Assembly (NCBI GenBank): GCA_021234155.1
Contig: JAJEKV010000038.1
Span: forward strand, 14,331,559-14,395,558
Direction of reading: 5' to 3'
Length of the DNA stretch: 64,000 nt
Origin: Isoetes taiwanensis
Lineage: Eukaryota; Streptophyta; Lycopodiopsida; Isoetales; Isoetaceae
Shown piece by piece: positions 47,562-57,940 of this stretch (positions are counted from its first letter, which is position 1; every line of letters begins with the position of its first letter). The position numbers were made by a program, and so were the translations under genes. Under the pieces are notes generated by a model. It was given only the letters and a program-made list of their open reading frames with translations, was not told where the DNA came from and did no database searches.

Positions 47562-49952
47562 TCCCCCGATGACTAGTAGGATGAACAACAAATAGAACAA
47601 ACAGCTATCCCCCGAATCAGAGGCGCATTGAATATGCGTAATGTCTTTGAGAAGTCGGAATTGTTTGCCCCGCCAATGGTTTAGTGAAACCATCTCACGC
47701 CCGATCTTTAGTAGAGCAATACCGAGATTAAGAAAACCATTTTGTACCTGCCCCTTACAAAACAGTAGTTTTATATCCATATGCTTAATCTGAAGATGAC
47801 CTTTATAATCCTTGACATGGTAAATAGCCCCATCGTTGTCACAAAGTTGAATCGCTGTGACGTATGTAAATCTTCAAATCTTCATACAAATGGAGAAGCC
47901 ACAACATTTTCGGATCAGTAGCACAAAGTGCTTTCAATTTCGCTTCAGAGTGCTAATACTAGTTGTATCTTGCTTCTTCAACTCCATGTGATAGGATTGC
48001 CTCCAAAAAAAATGAGACATAACCAAGAAGGCAACGCCTCGTAATCTAGATCTGCTGATGCCATGTCGTAATCCGAGAAAAGATGAAGAGTAGCAGCTGA
48101 ATTTTAGTATACATTAGTCCTTCCGTCCGAAAACCATTCAAATACCTCAATACTTGCTTACCCGCTTCCAATGAGATTGCTTTTGATGCCGTGATAAACC
48201 TCGCCAACACTCCTACAAAGATACACAATATCGCCCGGTATGTGTAAGATACAATATTTCTCCTACTAACTCCTGCATAATGGGATCCGTGATCCTCTTC
48301 ATCGAGTCAAGTGTCAACTTCGACCATTTTCCTGTGGCAAGAAAGGTGTTTACATTCTCGCCATATGAAACTTTTCAAGAATTTCGCAAGATATGTTGTG
48401 TTATATGAATACCATCTTTTGTTTGCCACACCTCAAGACCTAAACAATAATGCATGAGCCCTAAACTGTGAGTTCAAAATTTGTGGTCAAGAAATTCTTG
48501 GTTTGTTGTATAAACCGAGAAGCACCTCCTCGTAATGATTATATCATCTACATATAGGAGAAGAATAGCTACTTCCCCATTTGCAAACCGATAGTATAGG
48601 TTAGGATCTGCCCTAGATCTCTCGATAACCCATAGAAAGAAGATAAGAATTTATCTTCCGATGCCAAAGACCGAGGAGCCTGCCTCAACCCATAGATACT
48701 CTTTTTGAGTTTGCGCATATAATCGTGGTGTGTAGAATCTTCAAAACCGTGAGGCTGTTGCAAATAGAGTTCTTCTTCAATATCACCATTTAGGAAAGCA
48801 CACTTGAAATCAAGATGAGACACATCCCATTGTTTATGAGCAGCCAATGCCAAAACCGCCCTTAGAGTGTCCAACCTAACAACCGGAGCAAACACTTCAA
48901 AGTGAAATCAAACCCTTGCTTTTGAGTATAACCTTTAGCAACTAATCTAGCCTTGTGTTTAGAAATAGTACCATCTGAATGATACTTGATCCAAAACAAC
49001 CACTTAGCACCAATAATGTTTTTATTTGGGGACGAGGTACCAAGTCCCAAGTTTGTTGCTTATGCATCATTGCAATCTCATCATTCATAGCAGCTAACCA
49101 AAGGTGGAAACCGAAAGCAGCCCGAGAATATGAAGTAGGAACCACATCTTTGAGGACTTGTGTCATTAAAGCATAGTTGCACAAAGACACCCAGGTGGAG
49201 GTGAGGAAGGTGGAGAATTGTAGTCAAGAGGTAGGAAATCAAAGATAGGGATCCTGAATGAGATGTAATTGGTTGAGATGTCGGTGGAAAATCAGGAAAC
49301 ACTTGGACAATGGAAGAGGAAGAAGGAGGACAAGGAGCAGAGGAGGAGGATGAATCGTAAAACTAAGGACCTGGTTGGACACAAGTGTATCATAATCAGA
49401 GAATCGGGCCGACGTAAATCACCGAGTAGACACCATCTTCAACAAAAATCATACTCCTAGATGAAAATACCTTTGAGTGACAGTGGTCATAGCATTTCCA
49501 CGCCTTCATATTCAAAGAATAGCCAATGAACACAACTTTGATAGCTCGACGTAAAGTTTCCCATTCTTGTGAAGAATCTCGAGGAATTGTAGTGTAAGCT
49601 AGACAACTAAAAAACTTTCAGATGTTTAACATCAGGTTTAGAATTGTAAAGAGCTTGAAAGGGAGTTTGAGTACCCATAGATTTGGTAGGAGCTCGATTT
49701 GATATGTAAGCAAAGAAGAAGAACGGCCCAAAAAAATTTTGGAGACAACCTCTTATGCTTTTAACATACTTCCGCCAAATCCATCAATGTCCCGCTTTTT
49801 ACGCTCGCTACTCCATTCTCGAGGATGGGCATAAGGGACTATCTCGCTTCTCTCAATGCCTTTGGATTTCGTAAATTCTTCAAACTCATTTGAGAGGTAT
49901 TCTCTAGCATTATCAGTCCTTAACCTTTTGATTGTAGTGGAGAACTCATTCT
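47562..49952 (-). pseudogene. Family B pol, inverted, copy B-h
   Basis: Minus strand, from the right: integrase (about 49370-49952), Pro/Ser linker, RT (about 48370-49180; open 48569-48895 with FAPVVRLDTLRAVLALA and DFKCAFLNGDIEEELYLQQP, and KKSIYGLRQAP; YVDD region near 48545), RNase H (about 47930-48230) and the 3' untranslated part. Its integrase end is cut at 49952, where the duplicated host flank begins. Confidence 0.85.
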
Positions 49953-52496
49953 TATTCACCTAGGGATTTGTATTTAGCTCAATAACTAGTCAACATAGCC
50001 AAGTGTTGTCTTTAAACTGAATTTGTAATTCACCATTTAGTCTCGCAGACCCAAAGGACCACATGACAATAAATTGAAAACTTTAAATTGATGGGAGCAT
50101 GGATGGATGCCATTGTATCCAATTTGTAAATTTGTCTTTTCTAAACGTTACTTTTGGACTTTATCATACTCATCATTGCAGTGATAAATTAGTTTTTATA
50201 TGATCTTGGTCGGTTACTAGCTAAAGCATAAGTAAATTACTCTACTTAACCTTTGTATTGTGAAAGGGAATACCCAAGCCTATATTACAAAGTTGCAAAA
50301 GATCCGCTGCATTAGCCCTTGCCTTCAATATAGCTTTCTTGACAAGTCTTTTTAGAACTTCATATCCTTCACTTTACATGTAGGGCACTCCGCTACCCCT
50401 CGACATGATAAGCATTCTGCCTAAAACAAATAAGAATGTCGCCAAATTATTTTTGAATTTGTTGTCACCGGAGAGCGGTCCACTAATTTATCCCCCTATT
50501 ATGCACGCCAAATCTAAGCCATTGATAACAATCTTTAGAAGGAATGCAAGGAAATCAATACTAGAAGGGCCATTGATTAATGACCCACACGTGTACCAAA
50601 GAAAAGGGACCCTTGTTTGCCGCCAACACCTCGGGCGGGCCTTGCTAAAAACGGCCGTAAAAGTAAAAGAATTGCAAATTTCATAAAAAAAATTGGCTCG
50701 ATAAGCCAAGCAACGATAATGATTAAGTTGGATACTAACCGACCCGATCCAATGCGAGCTTGAATTGTCTTTTGCACTCGCCACATTACGTGGTATTCCT
50801 CTTTAAACTTTTGATATGCATATCCACTCAAAGCACACTTCCGACACTCCTATGCATGAAGTTGTTTCTACCGACATTACACCGCCAGCTAATGTCACTC
50901 CGCCGTAAATGGCTGACATTTTAATGCCGCTTAATGTCACTCCACTTAAAGACGCAAAATTTTGTATATTGCATTCCTTTAGATTTCAAATACGTAAAAT
51001 AGATACAAAAATCCATCCCTTGAACAAGGGAGGCTAGTGTACGGCATTTTAGATACAATGCACTAATCGGGCTTTGAAAATTTGAGAGAACAAAGATCCG
51101 TGGTGGTCGAGAACAGCTTGTGTATCCGCAAAAGTCGCCAAGTTCTCGCCTAAATCAACATTTATAAAACTTAACCCACATGGTCCAACAAGATGAGTGG
51201 CATTTAATACCAACCTTGATGAAAGGACGATCATGACTTGCAAAAGAATCAATGAAGGCTCCAAATATTGGGGAAACCTTTTTTCCTATTATGGAAAATT
51301 TCCTATGGTTTTCTAACCCAAATGGAATTTATGATTTTGAATCGATCATTCCGCAAAACAAAATTCACAATCGGATATCATTTCACCATTGTAAAGTTAG
51401 CCAGATATGTTTTGAATATTGTTTACAACTTAGAATTTTTTCTTAGCCATATTTTCCTTTGTCTCAAATATGGTTTTCAACTTAGGCCTTTTCTTTCTCA
51501 TCATGAAAAATGCTAGAGTGCTTTTTTTTTCTGCTGAATTCAAACAAGATGTCAAAGTAAGCAGTTTGGCAGCATTTTGATGGTAAGGATATGGATCTTT
51601 ACTTCAGTTTGAGAGAAACAAAAGCCCCAGAGTATGGGCCTGGCATGTCATGTAAGATAAGATGTAAAGAAAGAAAAAAAAAAGGCACTATCTACTACAA
51701 GTTATGCATTCCTCACACTCATCTAGTTTGGCTTCTCGCTAGAAGAAGCTTATGCCTGTTTGTTTATCTAACTCCCAAATATGATTTTACATTCTTATAT
51801 GCTGCAAACTTTCGCCAGAGATTACCCATCAGCCAAATTTTTGTATGTAATGCATACAATTGGTCATGCCGATTTGCCCTTATCTAGTCCTCCATGTGAA
51901 TAGTGGGACACCACAAATTTGGATGGATGACTTAACAGCCCGGGAACAGTGGTCCTAGAAATTTAATAGTGCAAGAATCGCGGGCTTAAAATAATCTTGA
52001 TCCTCTAGCCAAGAAAGAACAAAGCTGGATTTTTACAAATAATAAATTAAAGGAATAAAACAACACGAGAGAAAAGGATTACATGTTTACCTTATAGAGC
52101 TAAACTCCCGCAGTAATAGGATCAACATGGTCAATTGCAAAGCACTTCCCCGGATCTCGCTTATACTCCAGCTTGCGGTGGTTTAGCTAGCCCAATTTCC
52201 AGCTTCCGACATGGTAATAAATGCCGGTTTGTGCTTTCCCAGTCTACAATTTCTGAAAATCCACAATTTTATATGAACAGGTTCCGCCAGTTTGCCATGT
52301 TAGACGGTATGCTATAATTTGAAACGGAACATGTGCCTTTGCCCCGAGTTTCCCCAACGCCTCCTTAAGAAGCAATGACACCTGAAATCCAGAATGATGG
52401 CCTCAAACAATATTCATTTAACAAAGTTCTATTATCGCCAAGCCAAGCTTTGCTTGCCTACTGGCCATTATTTGCCTGAACATTTGTGATTGTATG
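49953..52496. repeat. Host flank, duplicated segment copy 2
   Basis: Second copy of 729-3272, same orientation, again ending GTATG next to an LTR-A. It begins at CACCTAGGG, directly fused to inverted family B integrase. No gene recognised. The longest open pieces differ from those of copy 1. Confidence 0.85.
52492..52496. repeat. Target-site duplication, left
   Basis: GTATG just before the A12 5' LTR, matching GTATG at 55629-55633 after the 3' LTR. Five base pairs is the usual copia-type duplication. Confidence 0.8.
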
Positions 52497-52663
52497 AGTT
52501 AGAGTATGATGACATGGCATGTCGAGTCATCACATGTTGCTGACATGGCACACTACTATATAGCCATAGTCACGCCATTAGTCCGGGAGTTCACTCTAGA
52601 GTCTTTAGGCCCCCTACTCTAGTTCGTGTCTTTCCTTTTATCCTTCGTATTCTCATGTTATCA
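52497..52663 (+). repeat. LTR-A, 5' LTR of A12
   Basis: AGTTAGAG...TGTTATCA, 167 bp, next to the target-site duplication. The first two bases differ from the 3' LTR (TG). Confidence 0.9.
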
Positions 52664-52675
52664 TGGTATCGAGCC
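52664..52675 (+). promoter_or_regulatory. tRNA-iMet primer-binding site of A12
   Basis: TGGTATCGAGCC, immediately after the LTR. One CAG is printed as CG relative to the canonical site. Confidence 0.8.
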
Positions 52676-52926
52676 TATCCAAGGTGAAGGTTAGCAAGTC
52701 GATTAGAGGTGGAGGCATTCTAAGGCTTGATCAATCTGGTGTAGATTAGATCAGTGAATCTCAAGTGTTGGTGAGAAAATCCCAAATCGGTGAAGATCTG
52801 AAGCAATTCTGAAGCCGGAATGGCAAATTGAGCTGGAATGGCGGATTGCAGCCGAATTGTGGTAAATCCTAATCAGACCGATTGATTGGTAAACTGACTC
52901 GCAGTGTTGAAGGAGAACGACCGCGG

Positions 52927-53097
52927 TTTGGTGAAGATCGAAAGATTTGGAGCGCTGGCTTCAAGGTGCAACAAATATTGCATGCCGGAGCTATTTTCAA
53001 GGATTGGAGCAGATCGGGCGGTATTTGGTGAAGATCAAAAGATTTGAGCTGTTGGCTCAAGGCCTGCAACAAATATTGCATGCCGGAGCTATTTTTG
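52927..53097 (+). repeat. Tandem duplication in the family A leader
   Basis: Two units, 52927-52997 and 53024-53097. Each runs from TTTGGTGAAGATC through CAACAAATATTGCATGCCGG to GAGCTATTTT. The same pair occurs in the leaders of A1, A2, A3, A4, A9 and A11. Possible packaging or dimerisation sequence; function unknown. Confidence 0.75.
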
Positions 53098-53846
53098 GCG
53101 ATGGTATCTTTTGGTTATTTTTGGCTTGTGGTTTTTTTGGGATTTGGTCGGATTAGGCTAAATTTGGCGTAGGAGTGACCGGAATTGGGTCGGATTTGGA
53201 GTAAATTTATAGAAAGATTGATCTAATCGAAAATAGATAAAAGGATATTGGTATTTTCTTGTTGAAAAGTGAAGACGGAGGGTTTTTGCAATCGTTAATC
53301 TCAGATCAGCATTGTGGCAACAAGACGTTGTCGATTTCAACGTTGGTGCAGCATTAAGATTTGCATTTGCAGGAGTGATCTAGATTGCTCGTAAAGCTAT
53401 TGATCGACCGGAGTTATCTGTTGCAATGGGGTTTTTTTGGTGAAGATTTGATTCATCCGACGGAATCGTAGATGTGCAAACACGCATTTAGACCGGGAGT
53501 CTTGGCAGTTTGACTAAATTGTGCAAGCATGTGGTGTAGATCGGGAGTTTTGCAAATCTGCAGGATTCTTTTTCGTAAAAGGTGTGTTCGATTTTTTGGC
53601 TTCAAAGTCCGGGGTTAGTTAAGACGGATCTGGGGGTTTCAGATTTGATAATCTGAAAGGATTTGTGTTAGTTGTGAGGGCACAGAACATACTCTACAGA
53701 AAGTATTTGACAGCGTTAGGATTCTTGATACAGAAAAGTTTGTGAGATTTGGTTAGCACTCTAAAAGTTTACAATGCTTCCTGTGTTGAAAGAGCTTGTA
53801 GTCCCGCTTAAAAGATAAGTTTCTCAATCATCGTAAACTATGAAGA

Positions 53847-55379
53847 ATGGAGATGTCACATGACATGGTCTTTAATTTCACACCATTTGTGGCATGTTGT
53901 AAGAGGACACAGACTTTCCGAATTACTTTTGATAATGATTCTCTAGTTACACGAGCTATAAAGCTAACTATAGCACATCCTTACAGTTTAAAGATTTGGC
54001 AAGCTACGTTTCTTAGTTCCCAAGAGCTTTGGGACTACTTGAGATCAGAATTTGGGCAGCAAGATTCTATTGAACTTAAGTTTCAGAGGCAAGAGCAGAA
54101 AAAGGTGAAGAAGAGGGAAAAGCAGAAGCAAAGGAAATTGAGGAAAAGGGAGACAACTATCTCGGAGATATCCACTTTTATGGTTCCAGTTCCTGAAATC
54201 CATGACTTGTGTTCTGCTTCTAATTATCTTGGAAATTTTTTGGAAAAGTTTCCTTGCATGGCAGATCCAGCACAGGACAGTGGCATATTGGAAAAGGATC
54301 ATGATGGTTTGACAGTTCAGCTGCTTCTTGATGATGTAGATCATCTTGCAGGGTTTAATGATACATCAAGTTTGGGAACAGGATTGTTTGAGAAAAATCA
54401 AATGTTAGCAGAGTTGCTCGACCTGCAAGCACAGTTACCAGATCAAATACAGCAGTTAGAGGTACCCCTTCTTGATGAATTTTTAGATCTTGATGAATTG
54501 TCTTCAGTGTCACCAACTGTTATATCAGACTATGCTGGGAAAGAATTGGTTTTGGAATGCATTCACGAATCTTCTTTTGGTTCTCAGTCCATGTTACTTG
54601 ACTTGGATCTGCAGTATGAAGTGATTGAGAGCAATTGGTTTCTTCATAATGATGACATTGCAGACCTGGTTTCTGGAGATGAGCAACATACAGGACTTAC
54701 ACACGAATTCATGGCAGAAGAAGAAGAAATGATTTGTGAGCTTCCATGGCTGGAGATTGATCGTAACAGTAGTGATTTTCAGTCTCATCTATCTCAGGTT
54801 TGTACACATGATCTTCCATTTCATGTGAATGTACACATTCCATTTGCTTGTCCACATGATGGGAAGGTGGCAGATCAACATTTGGATGATTTTTCGTGGT
54901 ATATCTCTTATGTTGACAGTGAAGGAATATCCAAGCAGTTACAGGTAACTTCCAGGTGTTTGCATTTAAGAAATCAGGTATTGCTTGTTTTTGATACACC
55001 TGCTGAAGGTTATGAGTCAATGGTTAATTCTGCTGACAGTTTACCACAGCAGTTTGTAGTGGGATTACCAGGGCAAACTATGGCAGAGTTCTCTAAGGCC
55101 TATTATGATCATGATCTTATCGATTGTTCTGCTAACAGTCTACCAGGGCAGAATATGGAACAGTCTTATGACACTAACACATGGTTTGAGGTCTGTTATG
55201 GAAGATATACTATGAAGCACTTCAGCATAGCAGGAACACGAGGGACTATTGATACATTTGATATTCTTTCTGCAAGAGAATGGTACAGAGGAAGGAAGAT
55301 TTGGTCCAAAATTAAATACAAGGACCACTCATGGCTTCTTCTCTGGTTAAGCTTGCTCTATGTTACGAGTACTGCTTGA
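53847..55379 (+). CDS. Family A orphan protein with gag-like N terminus
   Basis: A 510-codon uninterrupted frame, the only long one in the window. Residues ~35-80 (HPYSLKIW, SSQELWDYLRSEF) resemble the N-terminal half of plant copia Gag (DUF4219/UBN2-like). Other copies add an upstream NYEEW motif, so the true start is probably ATG 53774-53776 with one frame error before 53,890. Residues 81-101 are a Lys/Arg/Gln block. Residues ~150-300 are strongly acidic (LLDEFLDLDE, AEEEEM). Residues 319-337 hold a Cys/His cluster (C-x-H-x4-H-x3-H-x4-C-x-H). The C terminus (478-500) is basic and aromatic. No CCHC knuckle, protease, integrase or RT motif is seen. A particle or RNA-binding role is inference. 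Confidence 0.8.
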   Translation: MEMSHDMVFNFTPFVACCKRTQTFRITFDNDSLVTRAIKLTIAHPYSLKIWQATFLSSQELWDYLRSEFGQQDSIELKFQRQEQKKVKKREKQKQRKLRKRETTISEISTFMVPVPEIHDLCSASNYLGNFLEKFPCMADPAQDSGILEKDHDGLTVQLLLDDVDHLAGFNDTSSLGTGLFEKNQMLAELLDLQAQLPDQIQQLEVPLLDEFLDLDELSSVSPTVISDYAGKELVLECIHESSFGSQSMLLDLDLQYEVIESNWFLHNDDIADLVSGDEQHTGLTHEFMAEEEEMICELPWLEIDRNSSDFQSHLSQVCTHDLPFHVNVHIPFACPHDGKVADQHLDDFSWYISYVDSEGISKQLQVTSRCLHLRNQVLLVFDTPAEGYESMVNSADSLPQQFVVGLPGQTMAEFSKAYYDHDLIDCSANSLPGQNMEQSYDTNTWFEVCYGRYTMKHFSIAGTRGTIDTFDILSAREWYRGRKIWSKIKYKDHSWLLLWLSLLYVTSTA

Positions 55380-55448
55380 TCTCAGGGGGGATATGTATTG
55401 TTTCCTTTCTGTTAGTAGGATTTTGTTTTCTCAGGCATGCATGTCATC

Positions 55449-55456
55449 AGGGGGGA
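55449..55456 (+). promoter_or_regulatory. Polypurine tract of A12
   Basis: AGGGGGGA immediately before the 3' LTR, the expected plus-strand primer. A second near-identical run, AGGGGGGA at 55384-55391, lies just after the stop codon. Confidence 0.8.
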
Positions 55457-55628
55457 TGTTAGAGTATGATGACATGGCATGCTGAGTCATCACATGTTGC
55501 TGACATGGCACACTACTATATAGCCATAGTCACGCTCATTAGTCTGGAGTTCACTCTAGGAGTCTTTAGGCGCTCCTACTCTAGTTCGTGTCTTTCCTTT
55601 TATCCTTCAGTGTATTCTCATGTTATCA
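55457..55628 (+). repeat. LTR-A, 3' LTR of A12
   Basis: TGTTAGAG...TGTTATCA, 172 bp, the cleanest LTR-A copy. It contains the direct repeat GACATGGCA (twice) and ends at the GTATG duplication. Confidence 0.9.
55483..55523 (+). promoter_or_regulatory. Putative LTR-A promoter core
   Basis: TGAGTCA (55483-55489), a GCN4/AP-1-type bZIP site, then GCTGACATGGCACA and a TATA-like CTATATAG (55516-55523). The block from GCTGACATGGCACA to GCCATAGTC is shared with LTR-B. Promoter function is inferred. Confidence 0.55.
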
Positions 55629-55633
55629 GTATG
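55629..55633. repeat. Target-site duplication, right
   Basis: GTATG, matching 52492-52496 (and 3268-3272). Confidence 0.8.
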
Positions 55634-55794
55634 TGACCTGACATCCATGCACAGGGATTCCAGGTAACTTCGTAAGACTGCTAAAAACCCTTCTGTGGCT
55701 TTTGCCTGAGTTTAAGACACATACGCCACCATACCAAATCTAAATAAAGTATTTATTGCATAATAGAACCAAGTGAATTGTTAAGATGATTAAC

Positions 55795-55929
55795 CTGTGA
55801 CTCACTATACTCATGCACAGGATGCTGACTGGCAGACTCCTTTTCAGCAGCAAGTTTGGAGTAATATGGTTCCAATGCCAATGCTAACTCCCGATGCCTT
55901 GGTAACTGAGGCAGGGATGCCATTTTCAC
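55795..55929 (-). CDS. Internal exon of an unrecognised gene
   Basis: 135 bases, 45 codons, bounded by CTACAG acceptor and CAG/GT donor, phase 0 at both ends. The peptide includes LPQLPRHRELALALEPYYSK and continues with an acidic and Ser-rich tail. It follows the exon at 56038-56115 in frame. I do not recognise the family. It lies about 170 bp from the A12 element. If the gene continues leftward, A12 sits in an intron. Confidence 0.6.
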
Positions 55930-56037
55930 CTGTAGAATGCAACAACTATCATTGTTGGAGAATCCCAAGACAAAATGACATGTAAAATATTCCCAATACA
56001 AAGATTCAAAACCATTTAAACTATTGGAGATGAATAC

Positions 56038-56115
56038 CTGGTCTTTGTAGACATTCACACGCATCAAGTTGGAGGTCGTGACACGCACTTCAGACGTTTT
56101 GTACTGCACCCCAAC
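56038..56115 (-). CDS. Internal exon of the same unrecognised gene
   Basis: 78 bases, 26 codons, phase 0 at both ends, acceptor CTATAG and donor CAG/GTATTC. The peptide begins VGVQYKTSEVRVTTSNLMRV and ends YKDQ. Clean exon borders and in-frame joining to 55795-55929 support a real gene. It may belong to the helicase gene upstream, but no diagnostic motif proves this. Confidence 0.6.
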
Positions 56116-57027
56116 CTATAGAAGAGCAATCACGCTAGGCATAGACATAAGACATACAACTCAACAGGCCTTGGTGGTTATAGATGGCTCACAATGAACG
56201 GTACTGGAGCATCCAAATAATCCAACATTTTATTTGGCCTGTCAAAAGAAGATGGAATGAGATGTGCAGACCTTTTTAAGAGTTACACTACTATTCCTTA
56301 GCAAACAACCCATTAACTCTGTATGTCTTTACATGTTAATCCATTTTACTAATCGAAAAGTGCATCTTCAACATGCATTGAACATACAAGGAAGGACCGT
56401 GAACAAGGACTTGGTGGCATGCAAAGGAACTTTAGACCTTTAACTGTGGACAAAGCATTGTATATGACATCAAACGTGCCCCTATTCATTATATATTTAA
56501 AGTTCTCCCAAATCAAAAGCTCCCTATTTTGTGTCTAGGCTATTACATTTGTTTGTCTTTCATTATGGCGCTTGAAACAGATGGCAATTTAATAAGAATA
56601 ATTGTAACGCATCGAAGCAAGAGGCTTTGCCACTCAAATGGCCTAAGCATAGGTTTCAACGGAAACACAACAGCTAACAAGATTCCCCTGAACAAGAAAT
56701 TTCGAGTTAGTTAGGCTAACAAATAACCACAACTTTCCACCAATACTCCAGCAAGCATTGTCATAACCTGCAACAATAAGGATTAACTAAATGCACATAA
56801 AAGTAGAATGTTGCCATTTCAATTCTGAAACCAACATCTTTTTGTCAAATGAGCAGGCAGCCTTACACTCTGAAGTGAGAGAGATCTGCAGACGGTCGCC
56901 GTTGTGCAAATAGATAATAAAAGAGCTTCTTTTCCGGCTAATGCTGCGCCCGAAACTAATGAAGGCGAAGCATTGAAGCAACATAATATTAGAAAGTCAA
57001 CATATTATAAAGCAAACAAAATACTAC

Positions 57028-57066
57028 CTCAGCCAATTCAAGGTTATTTCCAGCATGAGCTTGGAT
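57028..57066 (-). CDS. Short candidate exon
   Basis: 39 bases between a TTTAG acceptor and a GAG/GTAGT donor, phase 0, encoding IQAHAGNNLELAE. It joins in frame to the preceding candidate exon at 57245-57354, which ends WAE. Such short exons can be chance. Confidence 0.4.
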
Positions 57067-57244
57067 CTAAAGTGTGATCCCAAGCTTGAAAGTTAAGACA
57101 AGTCCTCTCTCTGGTATAGACACCGTGGTATGAACAAATTATCCGCAGAAAGAATCGTCGCCAGGCCTAAATCAATAATCACCAATGATTGTAACATGTT
57201 TCTGAAAACATATTTTCAAAATCTAGCTAAGAATATCTACATAC

Positions 57245-57354
57245 CTCTGCCCAAGCAAGGACAGCATCACACCCATAATCATCTTCCTGTCCAGATGAGC
57301 TCGCTTCAGCAAGATCATCATCATCTGAGTCGGCACTCTGGGCAGAGCTTTCAA
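57245..57354 (-). CDS. Candidate acidic exon, helicase gene region
   Basis: 110 bases, ATATAG acceptor and a strong GCAGAG/GTATGT donor. It encodes an acidic-Ser segment, SADSDDDDLAEASSSGQEDD, followed by YGCDAVLAWAE. It begins with two bases of a codon, while the preceding candidate exon ends leaving two bases, so the two do not join cleanly as printed. It could be a linker in a DExH helicase with inserted repeats. That is inference. Confidence 0.5.
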
Positions 57355-57477
57355 CTATATTATTTATGATATATCAGTGAAATCAGTTTAAGGGCATTTA
57401 CATTTGTATTTCATGTTCCTAGTCCTAGTATATGATAACATAATTAAACCTCAACAAATATGTAAGAAACTCTGTAC

Positions 57478-57704
57478 CTATAAATTGACTTTGAACTTTC
57501 AATTTGCTCGTGCCAGACTGTTCCCAGCTGCAAAATATCCATATTTGAACCGACATTGCATAATCCATCATCAACACCCACACAACCATTTGCAGGATAT
57601 GTCCGATCATGTTTTCCATCCTCAGGGGAGCCATTAGAAGTATGCACATCGTTTGCAGCTTCTACCACTGACCCATTATGCTTCGCCGAAGAACTTTCCT
57701 CCAA
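57478..57704 (-). CDS. Candidate exon, helicase gene region
   Basis: Open minus-strand stretch ending TATAG/GTACAG. It encodes ESSSAKHNGSVVEAANDVHT and then further Gly/Asp/Asn-rich sequence ending QIESSKSIYR. Its upstream boundary is unclear: the TTTTAG at about 57735 leads to a stop in this frame. No known domain recognised. Coding-like composition, moderate support only. Confidence 0.4.
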
Positions 57705-57940
57705 TGTGTTCCAAATCCACTTCCAGAATGTTCACTAAAAGCTGCTCCTATTTGATACAGTGCAGAAATTTGCAGCTTTATATGGACCCCATGTGCAGAG
57801 TCTCTATGAGGTGCAAACAAAGAACCCAAACATCATGGTTGAATAATTTCACAATCCTTTTTACCTGGTTCTTCCTCCTGGTACTTAACGGAAGTGCCTT
57901 AAAATTTAATCACAATGTACTTGAGTTGTAAAGAAACTAC

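Larger units (their letters stand above)
52497..55628 (+). mobile_element. Family A copy A12, structurally complete
   Basis: LTR 52497-52663, primer site 52664-52675, leader with an internal duplication, orphan coding region, polypurine tract 55449-55456, LTR 55457-55628, all between GTATG duplications. It encodes no protease, integrase or RT, so it would need enzymes from another element such as family B. The leader still shows CAG-type errors; from about 53,890 rightward the sequence is clean. Confidence 0.9.

Noticed and set aside
53847-55379. Orphan frame as a captured host gene
   Set aside because: The gag-like N terminus and presence in all A copies favour an element-encoded protein. 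No host homologue was recognised, though a search was not possible.
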